A stretch of DNA of 64,000 nt from DATKJS01 sp050015275 (GCA_050015275.1 JBEKBS010000010.1:84927-148926); one strand, 5' to 3'; counted from the stretch's first letter, positions 1-8,897 are shown. Notes: generated from the sequence alone by a model not told the origin. Made by a program: numbers and translations.

Positions 1-902
1 TGAGCCTCGTCATCGTCGGGTCCGTCGCATTTGACACCATCGAAACGCCCTTCGGCCGCCGGGCGCGGATCGTGGGCGGCTCCGGGACCTACTGCTCACT
101 CGCGGCCGGCTACTTCACCCATCCCAGGGTCGTGGGGGTCGTCGGCCGGGACTTCCCGAAAAAGGCGATCGCCTTTCTGAAAGCGAGAGGCGTCGACGTG
201 CGCGGGCTCAAAGTCAGGTCGGGAAAAACCTTCCATTGGGAGGGCCGCTACGAGAAGGACCCCAATGTCAGGAAGACCGTCCGGACGGAGCTCAACGTCT
301 TCAGGGACTTCCGGCCCGCGGTTCCCGCCGCCTACGCCAAGGCCGATATCGTTTACCTGGCCAACATCGACCCCGACGGCCACGAGTTCATCCTCCGGCA
401 GTTCCGGGCGCCCAAGGTCGTCGCCATGGACACGATCCGTTTCTGGATCGAGACGAAAAGGGAAGCGCTCATCCGTGAGCTGGGCCGGGTCAACGTCCTC
501 TTCGCCAACGATGAGGAGGCCAGGCTCCTTTCCGGGGAACTGAACCTTGTCGCGGCGGGCCGGGCGCTCGTCGGATACGGGCCCTCGCTCGTCGTTTTGA
601 AAAAAGGCGAGCATGGGGCCCTCGTCTTCGGCCGGGATTTCATCTTCGGCGTCCTGGCCCATCCCTGCGCCCACGTCATCGACCCGACGGGCGCCGGGGA
701 CTCCTTCGCCGGAGGCTTCCTCGGATACCTCGACCGGGCGGGAAGCTTCGGCCGCCGGGAGGTCCGGCGGGCCGCCGTCTACGGCAGCGTCCTGGCTTCT
801 TTCGCCATCGAGGACTTCGGCATCGACCGCTTCCGGACCCTGGACCGGGCCGCGATCGAGGGCCGCTTCCGCGATTTCAAGAGGCTCATCTCTTTTCGAT
901 AG
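1..902 (+). CDS. PfkB-family carbohydrate/nucleoside kinase (start codon cut by window edge)
   Basis: Cytoplasmic ribokinase-like sugar or nucleoside kinase. The reading frame is open from base 3 and begins S-L-V-I-V-G-S-V, the usual first strand of PfkB proteins. Bases 1-2 are TG, so the start codon is most likely an ATG missing only its first base; the protein is then about 300 aa, normal for the family. The C-terminal PfkB signature DPTGAGDSFAGG lies near residues 228-239, and its GAGD aspartate is the expected catalytic base. An N-terminal GGSGTYCSLA stretch fits the substrate/lid region. Tryptophanase follows after 49 nt on the same strand. Substrate cannot be read from the sequence. Family assignment is secure, specificity unknown. 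Confidence 0.88.
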   Translation, partial: SLVIVGSVAFDTIETPFGRRARIVGGSGTYCSLAAGYFTHPRVVGVVGRDFPKKAIAFLKARGVDVRGLKVRSGKTFHWEGRYEKDPNVRKTVRTELNVFRDFRPAVPAAYAKADIVYLANIDPDGHEFILRQFRAPKVVAMDTIRFWIETKREALIRELGRVNVLFANDEEARLLSGELNLVAAGRALVGYGPSLVVLKKGEHGALVFGRDFIFGVLAHPCAHVIDPTGAGDSFAGGFLGYLDRAGSFGRREVRRAAVYGSVLASFAIEDFGIDRFRTLDRAAIEGRFRDFKRLISFR

Positions 903-951
903 CGCGCGCCGCCGCCGGGAAAGGCGGGGCGGGCGAGGAGGGAGGAAGATC

Positions 952-2334
952 ATGGCCGAGATCAAAATGCCGGTGGAGCCTTATCGGATCAAGGTCGTCG
1001 AACCGATCCGGAACGTTCCGCGCAAGGAGAGAGAGGCCCTCCTCCGGCAGTCCGGTTACAACGTGTTCGGCATCCCCGCGGAAAAGGTGACCATCGACCT
1101 CCTGACGGACTCCGGTACGTCCGCCATGAGCGACGACCAATGGGCCGGCATCATGATCGGCGACGAATCGTATGCCGGGGCCCGGAACTTCTTCCATTTG
1201 GAGAAGTCCGTCCAGGGAATTTTCGGCTTCACCCACGTGATCCCCACCCACCAGGGCCGAGCGGCCGAGAGGATCCTGTTTGGGGCCATGGTCAAGAAAG
1301 GGAATTACGTCCCGAACAACATTCACTTCGACACGACCCGGGCCAATATCGAATTTCTGGAAGCGCAGGCCGTGAACATGGTCAGGCCCGCGGCTTATGA
1401 CCCGGATTCGGACGGCCTGTTCAAGGGCGACCTGGACGTGGCCGGGCTGAAAAAGTTCATCGAGGCGAAGGGGGTCAAGAAGATCCCGCTCGTCATGGTG
1501 ACCGTCACCAACAACAGCGGGGGAGGACAGCCCGTCTCCCTCAAGAACATCAAGGAGGTCAGCCAGGTCTGCGCCCATTATGAGATCCCCTTCTTCTTCG
1601 ACGCCTGCCGGTTCGCCGAGAACGCTTTTTTCATCAAGAGGCGCGAGAAGGGATACGAGAAGAAAAGCGTCCTCGAGATCGCCCAGGAGATGTTCTCCTA
1701 CGCCGACGGCGCGACCATGAGCGGCAAGAAAGACGCCCTGGTCAACATTGGCGGCTTTGTCACTTTCGACGACGACGGCCTGGCCGAGAAGGTTAAGAAC
1801 CTCCTGATCATCAGCGAGGGATTCACGACCTACGGCGGTCTGGCCGGCCGGGACCTCGAGGCCATGGCCCGGGGCCTGAACGAGGTCCTGGATGAGGATT
1901 ACCTTGAACACAGGACGGCCCAGGTGGCCTACCTCGGGGGCTTGCTCCACGAAGCCGGCGTGCCGGTCTTCAGGCCCTTCGGTGGGCATGCCGTTTACAT
2001 CCTGGCCGACCGTTTCCTGCCGCATATCCCGAGGTCGCAGTATCCGGGCTGGGCCCTCACGGTGGCCCTCTACCGTGAGTTCGGGATCCGGGCCGTCGAG
2101 ATCGGCGGGGTGATGTTCGGACAGAAGGCAGGCAAAGGGAAAAAGGAGGTCTACCCCGAGCTCGAGATGGTCCGGCTGGCCATTCCCCGGCGGGTCTACA
2201 CGGCCTCCCACCTCCAGGCGGTCGCCGAAGCCCTCATCGAGCTCCACAAGAACCGGGGGAAGATCCGTGGCCTGAGGATCGTACGGGAATCGCCGTTCCT
2301 CCGGCACTTCACCGCGCGGCTCGAGGAAATCTAG
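952..2334 (+). CDS. tnaA: Tryptophanase (L-tryptophan indole-lyase)
   Basis: PLP enzyme splitting L-tryptophan into indole, pyruvate and ammonia; 460 aa, normal for the family. The ATG at 952 is chosen because a GGAGGAAG Shine-Dalgarno sits just upstream and the N-terminus EPYRIKVVEP aligns with known family starts; the frame stays open further upstream without a plausible start. Motifs: DLLTDSGT and THQGR in the N-terminal half, and SGKKD with Lys260 as the PLP lysine. Two features favour tryptophanase over tyrosine phenol-lyase: AVEIG where phenol-lyase has MERG with its substrate arginine, and LRHFTARL near the C-terminus with His452 matching the tryptophanase-specific histidine (phenylalanine in phenol-lyase). 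Likely co-transcribed with the upstream kinase. It fits the aromatic amino acid catabolism genes at 35-40 kb. Confidence 0.93.
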   Translation: MAEIKMPVEPYRIKVVEPIRNVPRKEREALLRQSGYNVFGIPAEKVTIDLLTDSGTSAMSDDQWAGIMIGDESYAGARNFFHLEKSVQGIFGFTHVIPTHQGRAAERILFGAMVKKGNYVPNNIHFDTTRANIEFLEAQAVNMVRPAAYDPDSDGLFKGDLDVAGLKKFIEAKGVKKIPLVMVTVTNNSGGGQPVSLKNIKEVSQVCAHYEIPFFFDACRFAENAFFIKRREKGYEKKSVLEIAQEMFSYADGATMSGKKDALVNIGGFVTFDDDGLAEKVKNLLIISEGFTTYGGLAGRDLEAMARGLNEVLDEDYLEHRTAQVAYLGGLLHEAGVPVFRPFGGHAVYILADRFLPHIPRSQYPGWALTVALYREFGIRAVEIGGVMFGQKAGKGKKEVYPELEMVRLAIPRRVYTASHLQAVAEALIELHKNRGKIRGLRIVRESPFLRHFTARLEEI

Positions 2335-2411
2335 ACAATCTCTTCATTGTTTCTTCTCAAGGTCGCGGACTCGGGAGGAGTCCCTCCGGCAGGGAGCGGA
2401 TTCTGAGGAGC

Positions 2412-2457
2412 GACCAGCAGAAGTGTGGCGGAGCGGCTCGGAGCCGCACTTCTGGTC
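2412..2457. repeat. Long imperfect palindrome downstream of tnaA
   Basis: Inverted repeat: GACCAG (2412-2417) pairs with CTGGTC (2452-2457), and AAGTGTGGC (2421-2429) pairs with GCCGCACTT (2443-2451) with one G-T pair. A 3-nt bulge lies at 2418-2420 and the loop is GC-rich. The 15-bp stem has no T-run after it, so it is not a classical intrinsic terminator. It could be a REP-like element or mRNA 3'-end stabiliser. Its right arm runs into the 25-bp repeat at 2450-2474. Confidence 0.55.
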
Positions 2458-2474
2458 AATATCTGAAACGAGTC
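2450..2474 (+). repeat. Dispersed 25-bp repeat, copy 1
   Basis: Matches 7211-7235 at 22 of 25 positions by direct reading. Both copies lie shortly downstream of plus-strand stop codons (116 nt after tnaA, 12 nt after the GtaA-like gene). The match does not extend into the palindrome to the left. Origin unknown. Confidence 0.4.
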
Positions 2475-2487
2475 TTTGCGTATTGCT

Positions 2488-2504
2488 CCAGGGACTCTCC
2501 CTGG
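2488..2504. repeat. Perfect 7-bp hairpin abutting the lipoprotein stop codon
   Basis: CCAGGGA (2488-2494), loop CTC, TCCCTGG (2498-2504). It touches the stop codon (2505-2507) of the minus-strand lipoprotein gene. There is no U-tract on either strand. Possibly a bidirectional 3'-end structure between the convergent tnaA and lipoprotein genes. Confidence 0.45.
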
Positions 2505-3230
2505 TTAGATCTTATCGCCCGGTTCGACCCGGAGGTCCAGGCTGCCGATGCCGGCGTCGATCTCGATGTCGATCGTGACGTCACTCTTTCCGTAGGCGTC
2601 GTTCGTGTAGACGTGATGGTCCTTCGAAAGCCCGTGGGCGCTGACGGAGCCGATCCCGCCGTCCACCCTGACCCGGACGCCCACTTCGGCGGGAAGGTAG
2701 AGGGTCCCGCTCCCGACGCCGCCATCGATCTTGACCCTGAAGCCCTTCTGATGGGGGCCGCGAAGATCGAGCCTCATCTCGCCGACGCCCGTGTCGATGT
2801 CCAGGCTGGAGAGGTCGAGGCCCCGGAGGTCGAGACGGCTTTCTCCCGCGCCCAGATTGACCTTGAGGTCGAGGGGGATGGCCTTATTCAGGCGGAGGTC
2901 CCATTCATTGCGGGTGCGGCCGAAGTTGATGCCGCTCCGGCCGTGGCGGCCGATCCTGAGGATGCCCGTCGTGCCCGACACCCGGTAATCGACTTCGGGT
3001 TTCAGGCGGTCTCTGTTATAGCGGAAAGTCGCCTCGAGGAGGGCGTCCTGGTTCGCCCCGGCCAGCCGGAGCTCCCCGGCCCCCATCCGCAGCTCGATTT
3101 CGGCGGTTTTGGCCCCGCCGGCCGCCACCGTCTGGTTGTCCGTCTGCAGGTCCCTGGGCTCGTCGCAGGCGACGAACAGCCCGGCGAGGAGAAATATGCC
3201 CCCTACGATCTTAATACGGGATACGTTCAT
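2505..3230 (-). CDS. Lipoprotein with toast-rack (DUF2154/DUF4097-like) beta repeat domain
   Basis: 241-aa predicted lipoprotein: a short basic N-terminus, hydrophobic stretch and lipobox-like LFVAC with the cysteine near residue 21. The rest consists of short beta repeats rich in G-x-G-x-L and L-D-L-R patterns (for example LRMGAGELRL, VNLGAGESRLDLRG, DTGVGEMRLDL), typical of single-stranded beta-helix toast-rack domains such as those in LiaF/DUF4097 proteins. A GGGAGG ribosome site precedes the ATG and a TATAAT -10 box lies at 3259-3264 on the minus strand. Convergent with tnaA. Function unknown; an envelope or membrane-stress role is only an analogy with LiaF-like proteins. Confidence 0.75.
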   Translation of the reverse strand: MNVSRIKIVGGIFLLAGLFVACDEPRDLQTDNQTVAAGGAKTAEIELRMGAGELRLAGANQDALLEATFRYNRDRLKPEVDYRVSGTTGILRIGRHGRSGINFGRTRNEWDLRLNKAIPLDLKVNLGAGESRLDLRGLDLSSLDIDTGVGEMRLDLRGPHQKGFRVKIDGGVGSGTLYLPAEVGVRVRVDGGIGSVSAHGLSKDHHVYTNDAYGKSDVTIDIEIDAGIGSLDLRVEPGDKI

Positions 3231-3393
3231 GGATGGCCTCCCTGGTCTTTCATTCCTGATTATATCCTTTTATACGAGAAAAGGCCGGGCCGGGTTCCGG
3301 AATTCAAAAGGTTTTTGCTGCATGATATATTTACATGCCCGGGCGAACTGTGATAAACGTGCCTTGATCTGGCCTGACCATGGAGGGCGCAAT

Positions 3394-4977
3394 ATGAACA
3401 GCAAAACCGCATTCCGGACAGGTATTTCTTTCCTGGCGATATTCCTGATGGCTGTTGCGTCCGGGCGTCTAGCCGCCCAGGACCTCGACTCGCTCATGAA
3501 GACCAGACCGGGGAAGTCCCGGGCGGTCACCTCGTCCGACCCCAACCTGAACAGCAACGCCGACCGGATCAAGTACGTTGCGCCCGGCGAGACCAAAGTC
3601 CTGGCCGACATCAAGGGCCCGGCCGTCGTCCGACACATCTGGCTGACGTTCAACGAGGCCCGGCCGAACTGGCTCGAAGCCGGGGGGTCGGCCGCGCCGA
3701 ACGAGATCGTCCTCCGGATGTATTGGGACGATGCCAAGGAGCCGGCCGTCGAAGCCCCGCTCGGCGATTTCTTCGGGGCGGGATTCGGCCGGCGCCTCGA
3801 GCTCAAGTCCGTGCCCGTCCAGGTCGAGGGCGGCGACGGCTACAACTGCTACTGGCCGATGCCGTTCTTCAAACGGGGCCTGATCACGATCACGAACGAG
3901 AGCTCGAAGAACGTCCGCTCCTTCTACTACCACTTCGATTATGAGGAGGCGCCGTCCCTGGCGCCCGATTCCGCCTACTTCTGCGCCCAGTACAACCAGG
4001 CGTTCCCCGAGAAATTGGGGAAGGATTACCTCATCGCCGACCTCGAGGGGAAAGGGCATTACGTCGGCACGGTGATGTCCGTCCGGTCCCGCAGTCCTCT
4101 CTGGTTCGGCGAGGGCGACGCCCGGGTCTACGTCGACGGCGACACGAAGCCTTCCATCCAGGGCACGGGGACTGAGGACTACTTCCTCATGGCCTGGGGG
4201 CTCAACCAGGCCCAATTCCCTTACTTCGGATGCACCTACATGAGCACGGACTTCGAGGACCTGGGCACGCAGTACTGTCTCTACCGCTGGCACATCGCCG
4301 ATGCCATCCGCTTCTCGAAATCCCTGCGCTTCGAAATGGAGCACACCGGCTGGATCTCCGCCGACGAGACCGAGAGCGGCAAGATCGAGGGACACGTCGA
4401 GCGCGAGGACGACATGGCCACCGTCGCGTTCTGGTATCAGGAAGGGCAGCCGAAACGGTTCACGAAGCTCCCGCCGCTCGCGGAGCGCCTCCTGCCGAAC
4501 CTCGACATCGTCATTGAGGGCAAGACCCTGCTCCCGACGGCCAGGCATTCGCCCGGCGTCCTGGAGCTCCAGAAGGGTTACGACTGGACGGGGGCGGGGC
4601 AGGTCCTCTTCATGCCGGCCTCGGACCAGCCCGCGCTCGAGGTCGAGTTCGCCGTCGAGAAAGAGGACTACCGCGGGCTGATCCTGCGGATGACCTATGC
4701 CGAGGACTACGGGATTTACAGGATTTTCCTTGATGGGAAGAACGTCCGGCAGCCCGGGGATTACATGGCGGGCCAGAAAATCCAGGATTATGACCTCTAT
4801 TCCAAGACGCTCGAGGTCAGGGACCATTACCTCGGCAGCTTCAAATTCGTGCCCGGCAAGCACACCTTGAGGTTCGAATGCCTCGGACGGAACCCCCTCT
4901 CGAAAGGCAACTATCTCGGCCTTGATTCAGTCCGGCTGCGCGAGCGATGGAACAGGAAAAGGAAGCTCCTGTCCTGA
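3394..4977 (+). CDS. Secreted DUF2961 protein, glycoside hydrolase family GH172-like
   Basis: 527-aa exported protein. ATG 3394 is chosen because it gives a clean signal peptide (hydrophobic core about residues 9-25, ending LAAQ) and has GGAGGG just upstream; the frame extends further upstream without signal-peptide character. The body carries DUF2961 motifs: VRHIWLTF, PLGDFFGAGFG and GTGTEDYF with Glu261. GH172 enzymes such as alpha-D-fructofuranosidase/difructose-anhydride synthase share this double jelly-roll fold with catalytic glutamates. A C-terminal beta domain (about 390-527) may bind carbohydrate. It sits at the head of exported glycan-related genes. The substrate cannot be told; GH172 members act on diverse alpha-linked sugars. 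Confidence 0.85.
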   Translation: MNSKTAFRTGISFLAIFLMAVASGRLAAQDLDSLMKTRPGKSRAVTSSDPNLNSNADRIKYVAPGETKVLADIKGPAVVRHIWLTFNEARPNWLEAGGSAAPNEIVLRMYWDDAKEPAVEAPLGDFFGAGFGRRLELKSVPVQVEGGDGYNCYWPMPFFKRGLITITNESSKNVRSFYYHFDYEEAPSLAPDSAYFCAQYNQAFPEKLGKDYLIADLEGKGHYVGTVMSVRSRSPLWFGEGDARVYVDGDTKPSIQGTGTEDYFLMAWGLNQAQFPYFGCTYMSTDFEDLGTQYCLYRWHIADAIRFSKSLRFEMEHTGWISADETESGKIEGHVEREDDMATVAFWYQEGQPKRFTKLPPLAERLLPNLDIVIEGKTLLPTARHSPGVLELQKGYDWTGAGQVLFMPASDQPALEVEFAVEKEDYRGLILRMTYAEDYGIYRIFLDGKNVRQPGDYMAGQKIQDYDLYSKTLEVRDHYLGSFKFVPGKHTLRFECLGRNPLSKGNYLGLDSVRLRERWNRKRKLLS

Positions 4978-5098
4978 CCATTTCGGCATTTCGGCGACAC
5001 ACAACTTATTAACGAAATAGGCACAGCTTCCTGATTAGTGTATTTAGTTATATGTCACCGCATTTCCTGTCGAGATCCATGTCGAGGAGGGAGAAATC

Positions 5099-7198
5099 AT
5101 GAGGAAGAAATGGCTCTGGAGCTTGCTGGCCCTTTCCATCGTCTGGCCCGTTGGGGGGGGCCCTGGGGCCGCGGCCGCAGGCGCCCCGGGCACGCGCCCG
5201 CCGGCGGTCCCGCTCGTGACGCACGATCCTTATTTCAGCATCTGGGCCGTCAAGGACAAGCTGACAGACGACTGGCCCCGCCATTGGACGGGAACCGTTC
5301 ACGGACTCTCGGCGCTGGCCCGCGTCGACGGGAGAGCCTTTCGGGTGATGGGGCCAAGCCCTTGGCAGGTTCCGGCCCTCAGCCAGGCCGGACTTGAGAT
5401 CACTCCCACTCAGACCGTTTACACGTTCGCCGACGCCGGCGTCGAGCTGAGCCTGACCTTCACCTCGCCCCTCCTCATCGAGGACCTCGACGTCATGTCC
5501 CGGCCCGTGACCTACATCACGGCCGCGTTCCGCTCGACGGACGGAAGGTCCCATTCCGTCTCGTTCTACTTCGGCGCCCCGGCCGCTCTCTGCGTCAACA
5601 CGCCGGATGAGAAGGTCGTCTGGGGCCGCCACCTGGTGCCCGGACTCGAGGTTATGGCCATCGGGTCCAAGGACCAGCCGGTGCTCGAAAAAAAAGGGGA
5701 CGACCTCAGGATCGACTGGGGCCGGTTCTACCTGGCCGCCCCGAAGGCCGATGCCTCGGCCTCGGCCATGGCCTCCGCCGACGTCTGCCGCAATACGTTC
5801 GCTAAGAACGGCCGGCTGCCCGACGCGGACGACATGGAGATGCCCCGGCCGGCCGACGACGACCTCGCGGCGACCGTCGTTTTCGATTACGGGACGGTCG
5901 GGGGCACCGTGTCGTCTCGGCATCTCCTCCTGGCTTATGACGACGGATTTTCCATCGAATATTTCTACCGGAAGCTCCGGCCGTATTGGCGCCGGACGGG
6001 TTGGGAGGCCCGCGACCTTCTGGCGGCCGCCGAGAGGGATTATTTGTCCCTCCTCGAGCGCTGCCGGGACTTCGACGGCGAGCTCATGGCCGACATGAAG
6101 AGAGCCGGGGGAGAGAAGTATGCCTTCACGGCGTCGCTCGCCTACAGGCAGTCGATCTCCGCCTGCAAGCTCGTCGCTGATATCGACGGGACGCCGCTCT
6201 TTTTCCCGCGTGAGAATTTCAGCAACGGCTGCATCTCCACCGTGGACGTGATTTATCCCGCAGCGCCGCAGTACATTCTTCTCAGCCCGGCCCTCGTCCG
6301 CGGGATGCTCATCCCGGTGATGGATTACGCGAAGAGCCCGCAGTGGCCGTTCCCGTTCGCGCCGCACGACCTCGGCACCTATCCGCAAGCCAACGGCCAG
6401 GTCTACGGCGGCGGGAACAAGACCGAGGACGACCAGATGCCCGTCGAGGAGAGCGGCAACATGATCATCCTGGTCGCGGCCCTGGCCCAGGCCGAGGGGA
6501 AGCCGGATTTTGCCGTCCGCTACTGGGACCTCGTGGCGCGCTGGGCGGGCTACCTCAAGGACAAAGGGTTCGACCCGGAAAACCAGCTCTGCACGGACGA
6601 TTTCGCGGGGCACCTGGCCCACAACGCCAATCTCTCCCTCAAGGCCATCCTGGCCCTCCGGTCCTACGCCTGGCTCTGCGAAAAAACGGGCCGCAGGGCG
6701 GAGGCCGGAGAATATCTTGGGATTTCGAAGAAATTCGCCCGGGACTGGGTGGCGAAGGCGGACGACGGCGACCACTTCCGCCTGGCCTTCGACCGGCCCG
6801 GGACCTGGAGCCAGAAATATAACCTTGTCTGGGACAAGATTTTGGGCTTCAACCTCTTCCCGGCTTCGGTCGCCCGCAAGGAGCTCGATCATTATCTCAA
6901 GTCACAGCTCAAGTACGGTCTTCCCCTCGACAATCGCAAGACCTACACCAAGCTCGACTGGATTTTCTGGACGGCGACCCTGGCCGACGACGCCGCGACG
7001 TTCGGCCGGCTGACCGACCCGGTGTTCGCGTTCCTGGGCGAGACCCCCGACCGGGTCCCGATGACGGACTGGTACTGGACCGACAGCGGCAAACAGGCCG
7101 GCTTCCAGGCGCGACCTGTGGTCGGCGGCGTGCTCATCAAGATGCTCGCCGACCCGGCCATTCGGGCGAAGTGGCAGGGAAAGGCCGGCGCAAAATAG
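5099..7198 (+). CDS. Secreted glutaminase A-like protein (DUF4964/DUF5127/DUF4965/DUF1793)
   Basis: 699-aa exported protein with an N-terminal signal peptide ending in an Ala/Gly-rich stretch near residue 28. The start VPLVTHDPYFSIW is the hallmark of the DUF4964 segment; it is followed by a beta-rich DUF5127 region (to about residue 300) and an alpha-helical toroid (DUF4965 and DUF1793, about 310-690) with EESGNMIIL and DLGTYPQ motifs. Fungal GtaA glutaminase has this architecture, but bacterial members are usually found with glycan-degrading genes, and the (alpha/alpha)6-like barrel leaves glycosidase activity possible. ATG 5099 has GAGGGAG upstream. It lies between GH172 and GH109 genes, supporting a role in extracellular polymer degradation. 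Architecture is clear, substrate uncertain. Confidence 0.82.
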   Translation: MRKKWLWSLLALSIVWPVGGGPGAAAAGAPGTRPPAVPLVTHDPYFSIWAVKDKLTDDWPRHWTGTVHGLSALARVDGRAFRVMGPSPWQVPALSQAGLEITPTQTVYTFADAGVELSLTFTSPLLIEDLDVMSRPVTYITAAFRSTDGRSHSVSFYFGAPAALCVNTPDEKVVWGRHLVPGLEVMAIGSKDQPVLEKKGDDLRIDWGRFYLAAPKADASASAMASADVCRNTFAKNGRLPDADDMEMPRPADDDLAATVVFDYGTVGGTVSSRHLLLAYDDGFSIEYFYRKLRPYWRRTGWEARDLLAAAERDYLSLLERCRDFDGELMADMKRAGGEKYAFTASLAYRQSISACKLVADIDGTPLFFPRENFSNGCISTVDVIYPAAPQYILLSPALVRGMLIPVMDYAKSPQWPFPFAPHDLGTYPQANGQVYGGGNKTEDDQMPVEESGNMIILVAALAQAEGKPDFAVRYWDLVARWAGYLKDKGFDPENQLCTDDFAGHLAHNANLSLKAILALRSYAWLCEKTGRRAEAGEYLGISKKFARDWVAKADDGDHFRLAFDRPGTWSQKYNLVWDKILGFNLFPASVARKELDHYLKSQLKYGLPLDNRKTYTKLDWIFWTATLADDAATFGRLTDPVFAFLGETPDRVPMTDWYWTDSGKQAGFQARPVVGGVLIKMLADPAIRAKWQGKAGAK

Positions 7199-7210
7199 CG
7201 GCGACATCAA

Positions 7211-7235
7211 TTCTGGTAAATATCTGGAACGAGAC
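7211..7235 (+). repeat. Dispersed 25-bp repeat, copy 2
   Basis: 22 of 25 positions identical to 2450-2474. It begins 12 nt after the stop codon of the GtaA-like gene. Unlike copy 1, no palindrome precedes it. Confidence 0.4.
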
Positions 7236-7435
7236 CCGGGTCTTCCGGGCTGCCTCCGCTCCGCCCTGAACATGGCCTCCTCCGGGAACACCCCCTGCGC
7301 ATTCTTCCTCTATCACTTCAGCCATTACCGAAGCCTCAATCTTTGAACAACGCTTCGGGAAGGCCAAGCCGCACATGGCGTTCCGGCCATATGCAGAGTC
7401 CCGAGGAGGGGGGCTTTCCGTCTCGTCCGCATCTC

Positions 7436-7464
7436 TTGCGCCGGGCTGGAGAATTTGTTTAAAT
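7436..7464 (+). promoter_or_regulatory. Promoter of the GH109 gene
   Basis: TTGCGC (7436-7441), 17-bp spacer, TTAAAT (7459-7464). The predicted start near 7471 leaves a leader of about 60 nt, which includes the AGGAGG site before 7533. Confidence 0.5.
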
Positions 7465-7532
7465 GAGGGTTCCGGAAAGGCGGTTTTGGGCCTTTCTTGT
7501 GACCGATGATCTTTCGATAAGCAGGAGGTCCG

Positions 7533-8897
7533 ATGAGCGAGAACGAAAAGAACCAAACCCGCAGGGATTTTCTCAAGATCGGGGCCGCGGCCGGCCTGGG
7601 CGCCGCCGTCGCAGGGCTCGAGCTCGGCGCCAGGGAGAAGAACCTCGGCTCGGGGGGGGCCCGGTCCCAGTTCAAGGCCGCTCCCATCCCGACGGTCCGG
7701 GTTGGCTTCGTCGGGGTCGGCGGCATGGGGTCGGCCCATGTCCAGAACTACCTCAACATCGAGGGCGTCCGGGTCAAGGCCATATGCGACGTCGTTCCAG
7801 GGAAGGTCGCCCGGGCCCAGAAGTGGGTCGTCGCGGCCGGGCAGCCCGAGCCGACGGGCTATTCCCGGGGACCGCACGATTTCGAGCGCATGTGCGCGAC
7901 CGAAGAGCTCGACCTCGTCATGACCGCGACGCCCTGGGAATGGCACGTCCCGGTCTGCCTCTCGGCCATGAAGAACGGCAAGCACGCCGTGACCGAGGTC
8001 CCGGCGGCCATGTCCCTCGATGACTGCTGGGCGCTCGTCGAGACGGCCGAAAGATATGGCAAACACTGCCAAATGATGGAGAACTGCTGCTACGATCGGA
8101 TCGAGCTCATGACCCTGAACCTCGTCCGGAAGGGCATCCTGGGCGAGGCCCTGCATGCCGAGGCCGGCTATCTCCATGACTTGCGCGGGGTCAAGTTCTC
8201 GAGCGAAGGCGAAGGGCTCTGGCGCCGGGCCTGGTCCCAGAGGCTCAACGGCAACCTCTACCCGACGCACGGGCTGGGCCCGGTCGCCCAATGCTTGAAC
8301 ATCAACCGCGGCGACGCTTTCGACTTCCTGGTGTCCGTGAGCAGCCCCACCCGCGGGCTCCACGAATACGCCGTCGAGCATTTCGGGCCGGAGTCGACCC
8401 AGGCCCGGGAGAAATATGTCCTTGGCGACGTCAATACCAGCCTGATCAAAACGAAGCTCGGAAAGACGATTATTCTCATCCACGAGACGAACCTGCCCCG
8501 GCCGTACACGAGGATCAACCTCGTCCAGGGGACCAAGGGCATCGCCCAGAAGTGGCCCGACCGGATCTACATTGAGGGCAGGGCCGACAAGCCCGATGAG
8601 TGGGATGATTTCGAGAAGTTCGCCGTCGAGTTCGAACACCCGCTCTGGAAGGCCGTCGCCTCGAAAGGGGAGGGGCGCGGCCACGGCGGCATGGATTACA
8701 TCGAGGACTATCGGTTGATCCAGTCCCTGCGCAAGGGCGAGCCGCTCGACCAGGACGTCTATGACGCGGCGGCCTGGAGCGCCATCGTCGGGGCGAGCTG
8801 CCAGAGCGTCGCCGGCAAGGGCCGGCCCGTCGCCATCCCGGATTTCACCCGCGGCCTGTGGAAGACCAACCCACCCCTCGGGATCATCCAACCCTGA
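7533..8897 (+). CDS. Tat-exported Gfo/Idh/MocA-fold glycosidase, GH109-like
   Basis: 454-aa NAD-dependent enzyme. A Tat signal with RRDFLK at residues 10-15 is followed by a Rossmann motif GFVGVGGMG (58-66). The middle contains sequences typical of GH109 (alpha-N-acetylgalactosaminidase, NagA type): MMENCCYDR, YLHDLR, LYPTHGLGP with the conserved histidine, and a C-terminal HGGMDYIEDYRL. GH109 enzymes cleave glycosides by a transient oxidation using tightly bound NAD+, which explains Tat export of a pre-folded, cofactor-loaded protein. AGGAGG lies 7 nt before the ATG. It stands alone between GH172/GtaA-like genes and a LolA-like gene. Other Gfo/Idh oxidoreductases share the fold, but YPTHGLGP argues for GH109. 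Confidence 0.85.
   Translation: MSENEKNQTRRDFLKIGAAAGLGAAVAGLELGAREKNLGSGGARSQFKAAPIPTVRVGFVGVGGMGSAHVQNYLNIEGVRVKAICDVVPGKVARAQKWVVAAGQPEPTGYSRGPHDFERMCATEELDLVMTATPWEWHVPVCLSAMKNGKHAVTEVPAAMSLDDCWALVETAERYGKHCQMMENCCYDRIELMTLNLVRKGILGEALHAEAGYLHDLRGVKFSSEGEGLWRRAWSQRLNGNLYPTHGLGPVAQCLNINRGDAFDFLVSVSSPTRGLHEYAVEHFGPESTQAREKYVLGDVNTSLIKTKLGKTIILIHETNLPRPYTRINLVQGTKGIAQKWPDRIYIEGRADKPDEWDDFEKFAVEFEHPLWKAVASKGEGRGHGGMDYIEDYRLIQSLRKGEPLDQDVYDAAAWSAIVGASCQSVAGKGRPVAIPDFTRGLWKTNPPLGIIQP

Larger units (their letters stand above)
7199..7532. other. Intergenic region with repeat copy 2 and a promoter
   Basis: 334 bp without a convincing gene. It holds the second copy of the 25-bp repeat (7211-7235) just after the preceding stop codon, a central stretch in which I see no structure, and a sigma70-like promoter at 7436-7464 serving the GH109 gene. 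Short ORFs here are out-of-frame shadows. Confidence 0.7.

Noticed and set aside
96..965. 289-aa minus-strand ORF opposite the PfkB gene
   Set aside because: Antisense shadow of high-GC coding sequence; charged low-complexity protein without domains, while the plus strand has the PfkB signature.
952..2334. Tyrosine phenol-lyase instead of tryptophanase
   Set aside because: AVEIG and LRHFTARL match tryptophanase-specific positions; the phenol-lyase MERG arginine is absent.
3469..4863. 464-aa minus-strand ORF opposite the GH172 gene
   Set aside because: Composition dominated by Leu, Val, Arg, Asp and Glu as expected for an antisense frame; the plus strand has signal peptide and GTGTEDYF motif.
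4861..4880. tRNA T-arm-like GGTTCGAATGCC
   Set aside because: Inside the GH172 reading frame; no acceptor or anticodon arm around it.
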